64,000 nt of DNA, from assembly GCA_947259215.1 (NCBI GenBank), contig CAMYLJ010000016.1, forward strand, positions 1-64,000. Reading direction: 5' to 3'. This document shows, piece by piece, positions 10,751 through 20,205 of the stretch. Position 1 is the stretch's first letter. Each line of letters starts with the position of its first letter. This DNA comes from an uncultured delta proteobacterium. GTDB lineage: Bacteria > Myxococcota_A > UBA9160 > JAFDET01. The position numbers and the translations under genes are program-made. The notes under the pieces are model-generated. The model was not told where the DNA came from, ran no database searches, and was given only the letters and a program-made list of their open reading frames with translations.

Positions 10751-10962
10751 CGGAAGTCCTCCTCGGTCTCGGGGGCCAGATCCTCGCAGCGCCGGTCGTT
10801 GCACGCGCCGGCGCCGCAGCCGTGGCAGCCCAGGCGTCCCGCCAGCCCGTCCGGGTCGCCCGCGGCGTCCGGGAAGGCGCGGCGCCACGCCAGCTGGACC
10901 GCCAGCCAGGCCGCCAGCAGCAGCGCGATTCCCGCGAGGCCGACGACGTAGGATGTCAGCAC
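10747..10962 (-). CDS. Small Cys-rich single-pass membrane protein (71 aa), NqrM-like in size and place
   Basis: One N-terminal membrane helix (VVGLAGIALLLAAWLAVQLA) is followed by a short soluble tail with the cysteine pattern C-x2-C-x4-C-x4-C (CHGCGAGACNDRRC). The GTG at 10962 fits because it overlaps the end of rnfA and has GAGG upstream; the stop overlaps the FNR start (ATGA). In Nqr operons a protein of this shape (NqrM) sits next to apbE and helps mature the Fe-S/iron centre between NqrD and NqrE. RnfA and RnfE have the same kind of shared centre. The cysteine spacing differs from NqrM, and Cys-rich FeoB-associated proteins look similar, so an iron-delivery role for Rnf is inference. 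Confidence 0.72.
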   Translation of the reverse strand: MLTSYVVGLAGIALLLAAWLAVQLAWRRAFPDAAGDPDGLAGRLGCHGCGAGACNDRRCEDLAPETEEDFR

Positions 10963-10966
10963 GGCC

Positions 10967-11548
10967 TCATCCTCCCAGCCCGGCAAAGCCCATGAACGCG
11001 ATGGAGAGCAGGCCGGCCAGCACCAGGGACAGCGCCGTGCCTCGTACCACGTCGGGAACGGTCGCCAGCTCGAGCTTCTCCCGCAGCCCGGCAATCAGGA
11101 CCAGGGCCAGGGTGAAGCCCGCGCCGGCGCCGAGCGCGTAGGCGAGGCACTGGGCGAAATCGAAGCCCTTGTTGGTCTGGAACAGCGCCAGCCCCAGGAT
11201 GGCGCAGTTGGTGGTGATGAGCGGCAGGAAGATCCCGAGGGCGCGGAAGAGCGCTGGGCTCGTCTTCTTGATGAACATCTCCACCAGCTGCACCGTGGAC
11301 GCGATGACCGCGATGAAGGAGATCAGGCGCAGGTAGGGTGCGTCGATGGCGACGAGCAGCTGCTGGATGCCGAAGGCGCAGATCGAGCTCACCAACATCA
11401 CGAACGTCACTGCGCCGCCCATGCGCGTGGCGGTGGCCAGCTTGCCCGACACGCCGAGGAAGGGACACAGGCCCAGGAAGTAGGCCAGCACGAAGTTGTT
11501 GATCAGGCAGGCGTTCACGAAGATCGACCACAAGGGCGCGTCGCTCAT
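10967..11548 (-). CDS. rnfA: Rnf complex membrane subunit RnfA
   Basis: A polytopic inner-membrane subunit of the ion-translocating ferredoxin:NAD+ oxidoreductase. The N-terminal signature NNFVLAYFLGLCPFLGVSGK and TTNCAILGLALF identify RnfA rather than NqrE; the Cys in each motif lies where RnfA/RnfE share an iron centre. It has about six membrane helices and 193 residues, the family length. The ATG at 11548 overlaps the rnfE stop (ATGA). It is followed by the 71-residue Cys-rich protein gene. Confidence 0.95.
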   Translation of the reverse strand: MSDAPLWSIFVNACLINNFVLAYFLGLCPFLGVSGKLATATRMGGAVTFVMLVSSICAFGIQQLLVAIDAPYLRLISFIAVIASTVQLVEMFIKKTSPALFRALGIFLPLITTNCAILGLALFQTNKGFDFAQCLAYALGAGAGFTLALVLIAGLREKLELATVPDVVRGTALSLVLAGLLSIAFMGFAGLGG

Positions 11549-12192
11549 CGGGGCGCCTCCAGCGGCTCGGCCGCCCGGGCGCGGCGCGCCGTCACGGCGT
11601 TGAAGACCAGCAGCCAGGCGGCCAGGGTGAAGAATCCCCCGCTCGGCAGGATCATCACGATCCACGGCTGGAAGTCGGCGTGGAAGACCTGGATGCCGAA
11701 CAGGGTGCCGCTGCCCAGGATCTCGCGCACCGCGCCCAGGGAGAAGAGCGCGACCGTGAAGCCCGCGCCCATGCCCAGGCCGTCCAGGAGCGAGCGCCCG
11801 ATCCCGTGCTTCGACGCGAAGGCCTCCGCGCGGCCCAGGATCAGGCAGTTCACCACGATCAGCGAGATGAAGGCGCCGAGGGCCTTGTGCAGGTCGAGGC
11901 TGACGGCCTGGATGGCGTAGTCCACGACCGTCACGAAGGTGGCGATCACCAGGATGTAGGTCGCGATCCGCACCTGCTTCGGAATCACGTGGCGCAGCGA
12001 GGAGATCACCGCGTTGGAGAGGATCAGCACGAAGCTCGTGGCCAGGCCCATGGCCAGCGCGTTGCGCGCGGTGTTGGAGACGGCCAGCGCCGGGCACATG
12101 CCCAAGACCTGGACGAAGACCGGATTGTCCCGCCAGAGTCCCTTCACGAACTCGTCGCCGAGCGCCGGCGTGCCGTGCAGCGGGCCGGTCAT
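11545..12192 (-). CDS. rnfE: Rnf complex membrane subunit RnfE
   Basis: An integral membrane subunit paired with RnfA. GLWRDNPVFVQVLGMCPALAVSN and VVNCLILGRAEAFA are the two conserved Cys-bearing segments of the RnfE/NqrD family. It has 215 residues and about six membrane helices. It starts three bases after the rnfG stop and overlaps rnfA by four bases, within rnfCDGEA. Confidence 0.95.
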   Translation of the reverse strand: MTGPLHGTPALGDEFVKGLWRDNPVFVQVLGMCPALAVSNTARNALAMGLATSFVLILSNAVISSLRHVIPKQVRIATYILVIATFVTVVDYAIQAVSLDLHKALGAFISLIVVNCLILGRAEAFASKHGIGRSLLDGLGMGAGFTVALFSLGAVREILGSGTLFGIQVFHADFQPWIVMILPSGGFFTLAAWLLVFNAVTARRARAAEPLEAPR

Positions 12193-12195
12193 GGC

Positions 12196-12882
12196 CTACG
12201 GGGCCTCCCGGAAGTCGTCGAGGCTGCGCCGGATCCGGGGGACCCACCAGGCGGCGCTCTTGTTCAGGATGTCCGCGATCGCCACCGAGGAGATCGTGGC
12301 GCCGGTGATGCCGTCCACCTGCCAGGCGTGCTCCTTCTCGCCCCGCTTCACCGCCTGGATCGGATTCGCGAGTGCGGACCCGTCCGGAGCCAGCGCGACG
12401 TCGAGTCGCTGGAAGTTGGCGAGGAAGGCCGGGTCGGTCTCGATCCGGTCGCCCAGGCCGGGGGTCTCCCGGCTCTCGAGCACGCGGATCCCGATCACGG
12501 CGTCCTCCGCGAAGGAGTAGCCGTAGAGCAGGCGGATGACGTCCTGGTAACCCATGCCCTCGGCCTCGATCGCCAGCCCCACCAGTCGCTGCTCGGCGTC
12601 GTAGCCGGCATGCACCAGGCGGTCGCCGGGCTGGCCGGCGGCCTCCGTCGGCTCGAAGCGGTCGTTCGCCGCGACCCGGAAGGTCCGGCTCGAGCCCGCG
12701 CCCGGGAGCACCTCGAAGATCGCGCGCCGCAGGGCCTCGGCGCGATTGCGCGCGATCGTGGGGCCGGTCAGCTGGAAGACGCTCACGATCAGCAAACCAC
12801 AGCCCAGGCCGACACCCACCATCGCGCGATACATGTGCCAGGCGCTCGGCGGGCTCTCCTGCACGACCGGGGGGCCGCTCAT
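12196..12882 (-). CDS. rnfG: Rnf complex FMN-binding subunit RnfG
   Basis: One N-terminal membrane helix (residues 18-40) anchors a periplasmic FMN domain. The motif DGITGATISSVA near residue 193 is the site where ApbE attaches FMN to a Thr; an apbE gene heads this same operon. It has 228 residues, and the ATG at 12882 overlaps the rnfD stop (ATGA). It relays electrons between the RnfC/B and RnfD/A/E parts of the complex. Confidence 0.93.
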   Translation of the reverse strand: MSGPPVVQESPPSAWHMYRAMVGVGLGCGLLIVSVFQLTGPTIARNRAEALRRAIFEVLPGAGSSRTFRVAANDRFEPTEAAGQPGDRLVHAGYDAEQRLVGLAIEAEGMGYQDVIRLLYGYSFAEDAVIGIRVLESRETPGLGDRIETDPAFLANFQRLDVALAPDGSALANPIQAVKRGEKEHAWQVDGITGATISSVAIADILNKSAAWWVPRIRRSLDDFREAP

Positions 12883-13904
12883 CGCGGAGCTTCCTGGGCC
12901 GTCGCGCCGTAGACCCGGGGACGGATCCAGCGGTCGAGGTGGATGGTGCAGGCGTTGGCCAGCAGGATCGCGTACATCACGCCCTCGGGCATTCCGCCCC
13001 AGACCCGGATCACGACCACGAGCATGCCGATCCCGGCTCCGTAGAGCAGGCAGGCGCCGGACGTCATCGGCGAGCCGACCATGTCGGTCGCCATGAAGAC
13101 CGCGCCCAGCATCAGGCCGCCGGAGAAGAGCATGAAGGTCGGCGACGCGTAGGTCTCCGGATCCAGGCCGTGCAGCGCGCCGGAGAACGCCGCGACCGCG
13201 GCGAAGATGGCGACGGGAATCTGCCAGCTCATCATGTTGCGCGCCACCAGATACGCGCCCCCGACCAGGATCAGCAGGGCGCTGGTCTCGCCGGTGGATC
13301 CGCCGATGAAGCCGAGGGCCAGCTCGCCGACCTCGCTCGCCTGGCGTTCGAACTTCCAGAGCGCCAGCGGGGTTGCGCTGGTCACCGCGTCGTAGAGCGG
13401 ACGGGTGAAGGGAAGGGTGAGGGTCGAGGAGCCGAGCGCCGTGAAGCGATCGCTCGTGAAGGCGGGGCTCCAGGTGGTCATCGCCACGGGAAACGCGGCC
13501 TGGAGGAAGGCCCGGCCCACGAGAGCCGGGTTGAAGGGGTTGCAGCCGAGTCCGCCGAAGAGCGCCTTTCCCAATGCCACGGCGACCACGCCGCCCACCA
13601 CGACCATCCACAGCGGCAGCCCCGGCGGCAGGGTCAGGCCGTAGAGGAGCCCGGTGATCGCCACCGACCAGTCGCCCAGGCTGGAGGCCCTGCCCGAGAG
13701 CCGGCAGGCCACGCGCTCGGTCAGCAGGCAGGTGACGGTGGCCGTCGAGAGCACGAGGAGCGCGGCCAGGCCGAACGCGTAGACGGCGAAGGCCGTGACG
13801 GGGAGCAGCGCGACCACGACGTTGAACATGATCGTGTCGACGCTGTAGCCGCTGACCATGTGGGGCGACGTGCGGATCTCGAGCGTGCGGGCGGGAGCGG
13901 TCAT
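12879..13904 (-). CDS. rnfD: Rnf complex membrane FMN subunit RnfD
   Basis: A 341-residue polytopic membrane subunit with nine or so helices. GCNPFNPALVGRAFLQAAFP is a family signature, and TSATPLAL near residue 175 is the FMN-Thr attachment motif used by ApbE. The ATG at 13904 overlaps the rnfC stop by four bases. It is thought to be the main ion-translocating element together with RnfA, E and G. Confidence 0.95.
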   Translation of the reverse strand: MTAPARTLEIRTSPHMVSGYSVDTIMFNVVVALLPVTAFAVYAFGLAALLVLSTATVTCLLTERVACRLSGRASSLGDWSVAITGLLYGLTLPPGLPLWMVVVGGVVAVALGKALFGGLGCNPFNPALVGRAFLQAAFPVAMTTWSPAFTSDRFTALGSSTLTLPFTRPLYDAVTSATPLALWKFERQASEVGELALGFIGGSTGETSALLILVGGAYLVARNMMSWQIPVAIFAAVAAFSGALHGLDPETYASPTFMLFSGGLMLGAVFMATDMVGSPMTSGACLLYGAGIGMLVVVIRVWGGMPEGVMYAILLANACTIHLDRWIRPRVYGATAQEAPR

Positions 13905-15238
13905 CCGTGGGCCCCCGCCTTGCGCACCGCCGCCTTGGCGAACCGGAACTGCTGCACCAGCGGGATGTGGGAGGGGCAGACGAAGGAGCAGGACCCGCAC
14001 TCGAAGCAGTCCATCAGGTGGAACTCGTCGGCCATGCGCGCGTACTCCTGGCTCCGGGCCAGGCTGCCGAGCTGGGCCGGATCCAGGCGCATCGGGCAGG
14101 CGTCCAGGCAGTAGCCGCAGCGGATGCAGGGGTAGACGGTCCGGTGGCTGCGCTCGGCACGCGTGGCGTCGAAGGCCACCACGCCGGAGGTGCCCTTGGT
14201 GATCGCGATGTCCAGGCTCGGCGCGGCGGCGCCCATCATCGGGCCGCCCAGGAAGACGCGCGTCACGTCCTCTTCCACGCCCACCTCGCCCAGCAGGAAG
14301 CGGAGCGGCGTCCCGATCGGGATCCGGTAGTTGCCCTTGTGCTGGACGGCCGGCCCCGTGATCGTGATGACGCGCTCCTGGATGCCCCGGCCGTGGGGCA
14401 GGAGGCGGCCGATCTCGGCGGTGGTCGCCACGTTCACGCACAGGGCGTGCACGTCCAGGGGAAGGCCGCCGGAGGGCACCTCCCGCCCGAGCAGGGCCGA
14501 GATCAGCATCTTCTCGGCGCCCTGCGGATACTTGACCCGAAGCACCTCGACCGAGGCCGACAGGTCCCCGGGCAGCCCGCTCCGCAGGTGCTGGGCAGCG
14601 TCCGGCTTGTTGGCCTCGAGCGCGACGATCGCGCGCTCGGCTCCGGTGACCTTCAGCAGGTAGCGGATGCCGGTGAAGACGTCGTCGCGCTGTTCGAGCA
14701 TCACCCGGTGGTCGGTGGTGAGGTAGGGCTCGCACTCGGCGCCATTGATGATGAGCGTGTCCACGTGACGCTCCGGCGGGATTCGGAGCTTGGCGTGGGT
14801 GGGGAACCCCGCTCCCCCGAGCCCCACGATCCCCGCGTCCTGGATCGCGGCGACGATCTCCTCGGGCGTCGCCGATGCGAGCGGGCACGGTGTGCCCTCC
14901 ATCACCTCCTGGGTCGAGCCGGGCTGCGGCTCGAGGAACACGGCCGGGACCATCCTCCCGCTGATGCTGGGCGTCGGCCCGATGCTCTTCACCGTTCCCG
15001 AAGCGGGCGCGTGCATGGAGACCGACATGAAGCCGTCGGGACGCGCGAGGCGCTGGCCCCGCACGACCGTCTCTCCCTCCCGCACCAGCGGCAGCGAGGG
15101 CTTCCCCAGGTGCTGCACCAGCGGCACGATGAGGAGCGGCGCGAACGGGAACTGGCGGATCGCCAGGCCGCTCGTCTCGTCCTTGGCTTCCGGCGGGTGG
15201 ATGCCGTGCCGGAAGCTCTTGAGCCCCAGCGAGATCAT
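13901..15238 (-). CDS. rnfC: Rnf complex NADH/Fe-S subunit RnfC
   Basis: A 445-residue peripheral subunit that binds NAD(H) and FMN. The N-terminal barrel-sandwich region and the Gly-rich FMN/NADH segment GLGGAGFPTHAK (near 137) with NGAECEPYLTTDH resemble complex I NuoF. Two ferredoxin clusters lie near the C-terminus: CIRCGYCLDACP (about 370) and CFECGSCSFVCP (about 409). The start has GGGAG eight bases upstream and lies 16 bases after the PFOR stop. It lacks the long Ala/Lys tail of enterobacterial RsxC. Confidence 0.96.
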   Translation of the reverse strand: MISLGLKSFRHGIHPPEAKDETSGLAIRQFPFAPLLIVPLVQHLGKPSLPLVREGETVVRGQRLARPDGFMSVSMHAPASGTVKSIGPTPSISGRMVPAVFLEPQPGSTQEVMEGTPCPLASATPEEIVAAIQDAGIVGLGGAGFPTHAKLRIPPERHVDTLIINGAECEPYLTTDHRVMLEQRDDVFTGIRYLLKVTGAERAIVALEANKPDAAQHLRSGLPGDLSASVEVLRVKYPQGAEKMLISALLGREVPSGGLPLDVHALCVNVATTAEIGRLLPHGRGIQERVITITGPAVQHKGNYRIPIGTPLRFLLGEVGVEEDVTRVFLGGPMMGAAAPSLDIAITKGTSGVVAFDATRAERSHRTVYPCIRCGYCLDACPMRLDPAQLGSLARSQEYARMADEFHLMDCFECGSCSFVCPSHIPLVQQFRFAKAAVRKAGAHG

Positions 15239-15254
15239 GCGCGAGCTCCCGCCG

Positions 15255-18200
15255 CTAGTTGTACTTCTCGCCGCGCTTGATCCACTTCTCGATGTCCTTC
15301 TCGCCGCGATCCCGGGGAAGCCCCGGGTGGATCACCTGGGCCGTGCAGCGCTCCGCCGCCTTCACCAGGTCGCGGTAGGGTCCGCCCTTCGGATCCTTGA
15401 TGACGGCCTTGCGGTTCTCGTTGTAGGCGAAGATCTGCGGGTTGAGGTCGACGCACTCGTCGCAGGCGGTGCAGTCGTCGGTGTCGATCCAGGGCGCCAT
15501 GGCGTCGCCCCCCGCCGCCGGTGCCTCGCCGGCGGTCTCGGTCACCGCCACCGGCGCGGCGACCAGCCCGGCCAGTGCATCGCCGGCGTCGCCCTCCGCT
15601 CCGGCCAGCTGCATCAGCCCGCTGGTGATGCGGCCGACCACGTCCCTCCGCACCTCCTCCTCGATCGCCTCGCGGGAGATCTCGGGCTCGCCGACGCCGG
15701 CCAGCGATCGCAGCAGGGTCCAGAAGTCGCGTCGGTCCTCGCAGGACTCGACCATGGGCCGGGCCACCAGCAGCCGGCTCAGCTGCTGCTTGCGGTCCAG
15801 CGACCACAGGTAGGGGAAGCGCCCCTCGCGTTCGTCCTCGGGCAGCTCCAGGAACTCGGCCAGCGGCAGCATGTTCTCGTTCCAGGTGTCGGGCGGCGCC
15901 ACCCGGAAGTGCTTGCGGAAGCGGACCTCGCTGATGGCGAAGTCCGCGAAGGTCAGAGGCAGCTCCATCTCCTTCTCGCGGCCGCCCTCCTTGTAGCGGA
16001 GCGTGTAGCGGGGCCAGTCCTCTGCCGGAGCCGGGTTGCCCTCCAGGTCGAAGCACTCGTCCGGGGTCTTGCCGGCGTCCGGGTCGTAGCGGAAGAGCGG
16101 ATAGGCGCGCGACTCGACGGCCAGCTTGGCCTGGTGGGCGCTCATGTCGTCGCCGATCCCGTGCTCGGGCTGGCAGGAGCTGTAGAGGTTGAAGAGGGCG
16201 GGGCGCCTCGCCTTCAGGCCCCGGACGAATCCCTCGATCATGTGGCTCGGGTGGGCGATCGTGCTCTGCAAGATGTAGGTCGTACGGTGGGCCATGCCGA
16301 TCAGGCCGATCTCCTTGCGCGGCTCCTGCTTGCCCTGAATGGCCTTGCCGTACTGCGCCATGTCGGAGATCTGGCCGACGAAGCCCGATGTGCAGGCCTG
16401 TCCGCCCGTGTTCGAGTAGACCTGGGTATCGACCACCAGCGACTTGATGGGCTTCCCCGAAGCCATGAGACGCGAGAGGTTCTGGAAGCCGATGTCGTAC
16501 ATGGCTCCGTCGCCGCCGACGGCGACGACCGGCGGGCACAGCTCCCACTCCTCGTCGCTGAACTGCTGCCAGTCGAAGTAGGTCATGAACTCGTCGTGCT
16601 CGGCCGGGTTGTAGCCGCCGGCCAGCTCCAGCTCGGCCGTGCGGATGGCCCGGAAGCCCTCCGCCATCCGGGCCATGTGCCCTTCGAAGACGCCCATGGC
16701 CAGCGACGGAGCGTCCTGGAACAGGTGGTTCGCCCACGGGAAGGGATAGGGATTGAAGGGGTAGGTGCTGCCCCAGACCGACGTGCAGCCGGTGGCGTTC
16801 AGCATCCCCAGCTTCGAGCGCCCGCGGCCGGTGGTCCCTTCCTGGTAGCGCCAGCGCAGCTCCTTCAGCTTCGCGAGCAGCACGGTCATCCGCTGCAGCC
16901 ACTCGGGGTCGATGGGCTCACCCCCGCCCATGCGCTCGGCGATGTCCGAGAGCGTGACGTCGCGATCCCCGATGCTGCGCACGGCCTTCGTCATCGCGGA
17001 GGGGTCCCCCACGTTGATATCCTGCACGAGCTTGAGCTGGACGTGCTTCTCCAGCCGCGCGATCAGCTCGCCGAGGCGCTCGAGGTGCCGGGCGATGCGC
17101 GGCTGCATCAGGGCCTCGACCGTCGCCACGAACAGGTGGATGGCGGTCTTCTCCGAGCAGCCCAGGCAGGCTCCGTCGCCGCTGCTGAACGACAGGTAGT
17201 TGGTTTTGTCGAGCAGGATCGTCTCGAGGGCGCCGATTCCCTCCTCCAGATCGTCCACCCGGATGTACTTCCCCGGCGTGTTGGGCAGGTCCAGCCAGAA
17301 GTCCCACTGCTTGCGAAGCTCATCCACGGACTCCCGGGTCTGCGTCAGCGGGCGCAGGGCGTCGTCGTCGCAGACTTCCACACACTCCCCGCAGCCCTTG
17401 CAGGTGTAGGGGTCGACGGTGATGGAGAACAGTCCCCCGGCTCCGGCCTCCTTCTTCTCCGGCAGGGTGTAGAAGGGCCGCGACAGGGCGAAGGAGAACC
17501 CGCCCAGCTCCTCGCGGAAGAGGTCGAACTCCTTGCGCAGCTGCTGCTTGTCGGCGTCGTCGAGGTCGCTCTGCCGGAGGGTCTGCTCGATCGCCTCCTC
17601 GAGCATGCCGTCCACGGAATCGGTCTCCTGGGCTGCGTTCAGCAGCCCGCGGAGATGGCGTTCGAGCAGGCGCACGGCCCGAGGCAGGTGCTCCACGTCG
17701 TGCCCGTGCTTGCGCAGGCGCTTCACGACGGTGTCGAGCACCTGGCCCACCTCGTTCACCAGGCCGGGGATGGCCGTGTCCGGGCACACCGTGTAGCAGT
17801 TGCCGCAGGCCGTGCAGTTCTCCGGGATCCACTCCGGGTGCTCGAAGCGGATCTGGGTCATGTCGCGGAAGAGGGACGTGCTGGCGGGCATCACGCCGAG
17901 TCCGATGAAGGGATCGGTGATGTTGTCGTTGCCCATGCCGCGCGCGTAGAAGCTCCCCGTCTGCTCCCAGAAGCGGTGGACGTCGGTGATCGGAGCCTGG
18001 CTCTGGGGCAGACGCTCCACCATCACCGGAAGCGCCGGGCCGCCGGCCGCCCGCGCATCGGCCTCCTTCTGTTCGCTCACGGCGTCGGGCTTGAGCTCGA
18101 GGATCTCGTCGAAGCCGCGCTTCACCACCCGCACGTTGTCCGCCACCACCCGCGCGCCCTTGGTGCCGAACTTGTGCTGGAGCTGGTCCTCGATCGCGGT

Positions 18201-20186
18201 CAGGAGCCGCGCCTCGTCCAGTCCCGCCTGCTGCATCACCGGCGAGGCGGCGAAGAAGGCGCCCTGGAAGGCGATCCCCTGCATGCGCAGCTGGAGGTCC
18301 GGGTCGCTGGCCTCTTCGCGGGCGATCCGGAACGCGTCGAGGCAGAAGACCCGGATCTTCTTGTCGAGGATGATCTTCTGGAAGGGCCTCGGGATCTCCT
18401 CCCAGGCCTTCTCGGCGGACGGGCGATCGCTCTGCATCACGAAGACGCCGCCGGGCTTCAGGCCCGCCAGTGCGTTGGTGTGCTGGAAGACGTTGGGATC
18501 GGGGGACAGCACCACGTCCACGTGGAAGTACTCGCAGTTCACGCGGATGGGCTCGGGCGCCGCCGAGAGGTAGTAGGTGGTGGGCTGGCCCTTCTTCTCC
18601 GAGCCGTACTTGGGGTTGGCCTTGATGTGGTAGCCGAGCAGGTCGAAGAGGGTCATCGCCAGGTTCTTGCCGGTGGTGATGGCGCCCCAGCCGCCCACGG
18701 AGTGGAAACGCACCGTGATGCTCCCATCGGGCATCAGGTCCGGGTTCTCCGAGCCCCGCACGGCGAGCTCCCGCACGTGGGGGTAGGCGTCCTCGATCGT
18801 CTGCTGGTGGATCTCCTGCTTGGGCGTGATCGGCTCGTCGCGCAGGAAGTCGATCGAGAGGTAGAACTGCCGCTTGTGCCTGCCGTCGGGCAGCATGTTC
18901 TCGACGGCGCCGATGATGCCCTCGGGCTGGAGGTCCCGGCTGCCCAGACCGAAGCAGCCCGAGTAGAGCTCCGGCGCGTCGCGCAGCTCCCAGCCGGGAA
19001 GCTCGGGATGCACGGCGCCGTCGCGGGCGCGGCCGTTCTCCAGGCAGCGGGACACGGTCGCGCGGATCTCGCGCATGAGCGGCAGGTCCACCGCTAGCGG
19101 CTGATCCAGCCGCTCCAGCACCGCCACCGCCCGCTTGCCCTTCAGCAGCCGGCCCACCTGGTCGGCAGGGAAGGGCCGGAACATGGCCATGTCGACCACG
19201 CCCAGCCGAACGCCGCGGGTCTCGCGCAGATGGTCCGCCACGGCTTCGGCGCTGGGCAGGATGCTGCCCTGGCCCAGGATCAGGTACTCGGCGTCGTCCG
19301 CCCGGTAGTCCCGCACCCGGGAGTAGGCGCGTCCGGTCAGCTCGGCGAACTCCGCGAAGGCCCGCTCGGTCAGCTCCTGGATGTGGTCGAAGAAGAAGGG
19401 GCGCTGGGCGGCGACGCTCTGCATGTAGGCGTCCTGGTTCTGCACGAGACCCGCCATCACCGGGTTGTCCACGTCCCAGAGCACGGGGATCCGCCGCCGC
19501 TCGTCGCCGTAGAGGATGCGCTGGGCGGGCGTCGGGGTCTCGATCATGTCGTCCGGGCGGCCCAGGTACTCGGCGATCAGCTCGCGCTCGGGCACGAGCA
19601 TCGACTCGATCAGGTGGGTGGTCAGGAAGCCGTCCAGGGCCACCACGCCCGGGTTGAGGGAGAGCTCCGCGATCCGATGCGCGATGATGTTGAAGTCCGC
19701 CGCGCTCTGGGCGTCTTTGGCGAAGAGCTGGAAGAAGCCCGTGTCGTCGATGCAGTGGTAGTCGTCGTGTCCGGCGTGGACGTTCAGGGTCGCCTTGGTC
19801 ATGGCGCGGGCGCCGATGTTGAGCACGTAGGTCAGGCGCTTCCCCACGGCCGCATAGAGCGACTCGTGCATGTAGGCGATGCCCTGGCCGGAGGAGAAGT
19901 TGGCGGCGCGCAGGCCGGTCATGGACATGCCCGCCGTGAGGGCGGCGGCGGCGTGCTCGCCCTCGGGCTCGACGAAGATCAGGGGACGCCCGGAGATGTT
20001 GATGTGCCCCGCCGCCGCCGCCTCGGCCCAGTACTCGCCCATCTGGGTAGAGGGCGTGATGGGATAGGCGCCGGCGGCGTCGCTCGATTCGCGCTCCGCC
20101 ATGATGACGGCGGTATTGCCGTCCATGGCGGCGCGCACGCCGGGGTACTTGGCGTCGGGGCTGTCGTGCTTGCTGCGACCGAACAT
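15255..20186 (-). CDS. nifJ: Giant pyruvate:ferredoxin oxidoreductase with extra C-terminal ferredoxin domain (1643 aa)
   Basis: It converts pyruvate and CoA to acetyl-CoA, CO2 and reduced ferredoxin, possibly reversibly. The N-terminal AYPITPSTQMGEYW, the gamma domain (VGGWGAITTGKNLA), two 4Fe-4S sites (CTACGNCYTVCP about 790; CKGCGECVEVCD about 929), the proximal cluster segment GACLGCSEKT and the TPP motif GDGAMYDIGFQNLSR (about 1224) are in the standard order. Usual length is near 1200; this one has about 130 residues between the two ferredoxin sites, further inserts around the cluster/TPP part, and a C-terminal Ala-rich linker plus a ferredoxin-like module CTACDEC near 1572. ATG 20186 has GGGAGA upstream and clears the rnfB stop by 19 bases; an in-frame ATG at 20219 lies inside rnfB. 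It sits between rnfB and rnfC, so its product ferredoxin is made alongside its consumer. Confidence 0.95.
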   Translation of the reverse strand: MFGRSKHDSPDAKYPGVRAAMDGNTAVIMAERESSDAAGAYPITPSTQMGEYWAEAAAAGHINISGRPLIFVEPEGEHAAAALTAGMSMTGLRAANFSSGQGIAYMHESLYAAVGKRLTYVLNIGARAMTKATLNVHAGHDDYHCIDDTGFFQLFAKDAQSAADFNIIAHRIAELSLNPGVVALDGFLTTHLIESMLVPERELIAEYLGRPDDMIETPTPAQRILYGDERRRIPVLWDVDNPVMAGLVQNQDAYMQSVAAQRPFFFDHIQELTERAFAEFAELTGRAYSRVRDYRADDAEYLILGQGSILPSAEAVADHLRETRGVRLGVVDMAMFRPFPADQVGRLLKGKRAVAVLERLDQPLAVDLPLMREIRATVSRCLENGRARDGAVHPELPGWELRDAPELYSGCFGLGSRDLQPEGIIGAVENMLPDGRHKRQFYLSIDFLRDEPITPKQEIHQQTIEDAYPHVRELAVRGSENPDLMPDGSITVRFHSVGGWGAITTGKNLAMTLFDLLGYHIKANPKYGSEKKGQPTTYYLSAAPEPIRVNCEYFHVDVVLSPDPNVFQHTNALAGLKPGGVFVMQSDRPSAEKAWEEIPRPFQKIILDKKIRVFCLDAFRIAREEASDPDLQLRMQGIAFQGAFFAASPVMQQAGLDEARLLTAIEDQLQHKFGTKGARVVADNVRVVKRGFDEILELKPDAVSEQKEADARAAGGPALPVMVERLPQSQAPITDVHRFWEQTGSFYARGMGNDNITDPFIGLGVMPASTSLFRDMTQIRFEHPEWIPENCTACGNCYTVCPDTAIPGLVNEVGQVLDTVVKRLRKHGHDVEHLPRAVRLLERHLRGLLNAAQETDSVDGMLEEAIEQTLRQSDLDDADKQQLRKEFDLFREELGGFSFALSRPFYTLPEKKEAGAGGLFSITVDPYTCKGCGECVEVCDDDALRPLTQTRESVDELRKQWDFWLDLPNTPGKYIRVDDLEEGIGALETILLDKTNYLSFSSGDGACLGCSEKTAIHLFVATVEALMQPRIARHLERLGELIARLEKHVQLKLVQDINVGDPSAMTKAVRSIGDRDVTLSDIAERMGGGEPIDPEWLQRMTVLLAKLKELRWRYQEGTTGRGRSKLGMLNATGCTSVWGSTYPFNPYPFPWANHLFQDAPSLAMGVFEGHMARMAEGFRAIRTAELELAGGYNPAEHDEFMTYFDWQQFSDEEWELCPPVVAVGGDGAMYDIGFQNLSRLMASGKPIKSLVVDTQVYSNTGGQACTSGFVGQISDMAQYGKAIQGKQEPRKEIGLIGMAHRTTYILQSTIAHPSHMIEGFVRGLKARRPALFNLYSSCQPEHGIGDDMSAHQAKLAVESRAYPLFRYDPDAGKTPDECFDLEGNPAPAEDWPRYTLRYKEGGREKEMELPLTFADFAISEVRFRKHFRVAPPDTWNENMLPLAEFLELPEDEREGRFPYLWSLDRKQQLSRLLVARPMVESCEDRRDFWTLLRSLAGVGEPEISREAIEEEVRRDVVGRITSGLMQLAGAEGDAGDALAGLVAAPVAVTETAGEAPAAGGDAMAPWIDTDDCTACDECVDLNPQIFAYNENRKAVIKDPKGGPYRDLVKAAERCTAQVIHPGLPRDRGEKDIEKWIKRGEKYN

Positions 20187-20205
20187 GGCATCTCCCAGCG
20201 TGGGC

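Noticed and set aside
14790-19097. 1435-codon open frame on the plus strand opposite PFOR and rnfC
   Set aside because: Same reason: it mirrors the codon bias of the real minus-strand genes and has no domain pattern.
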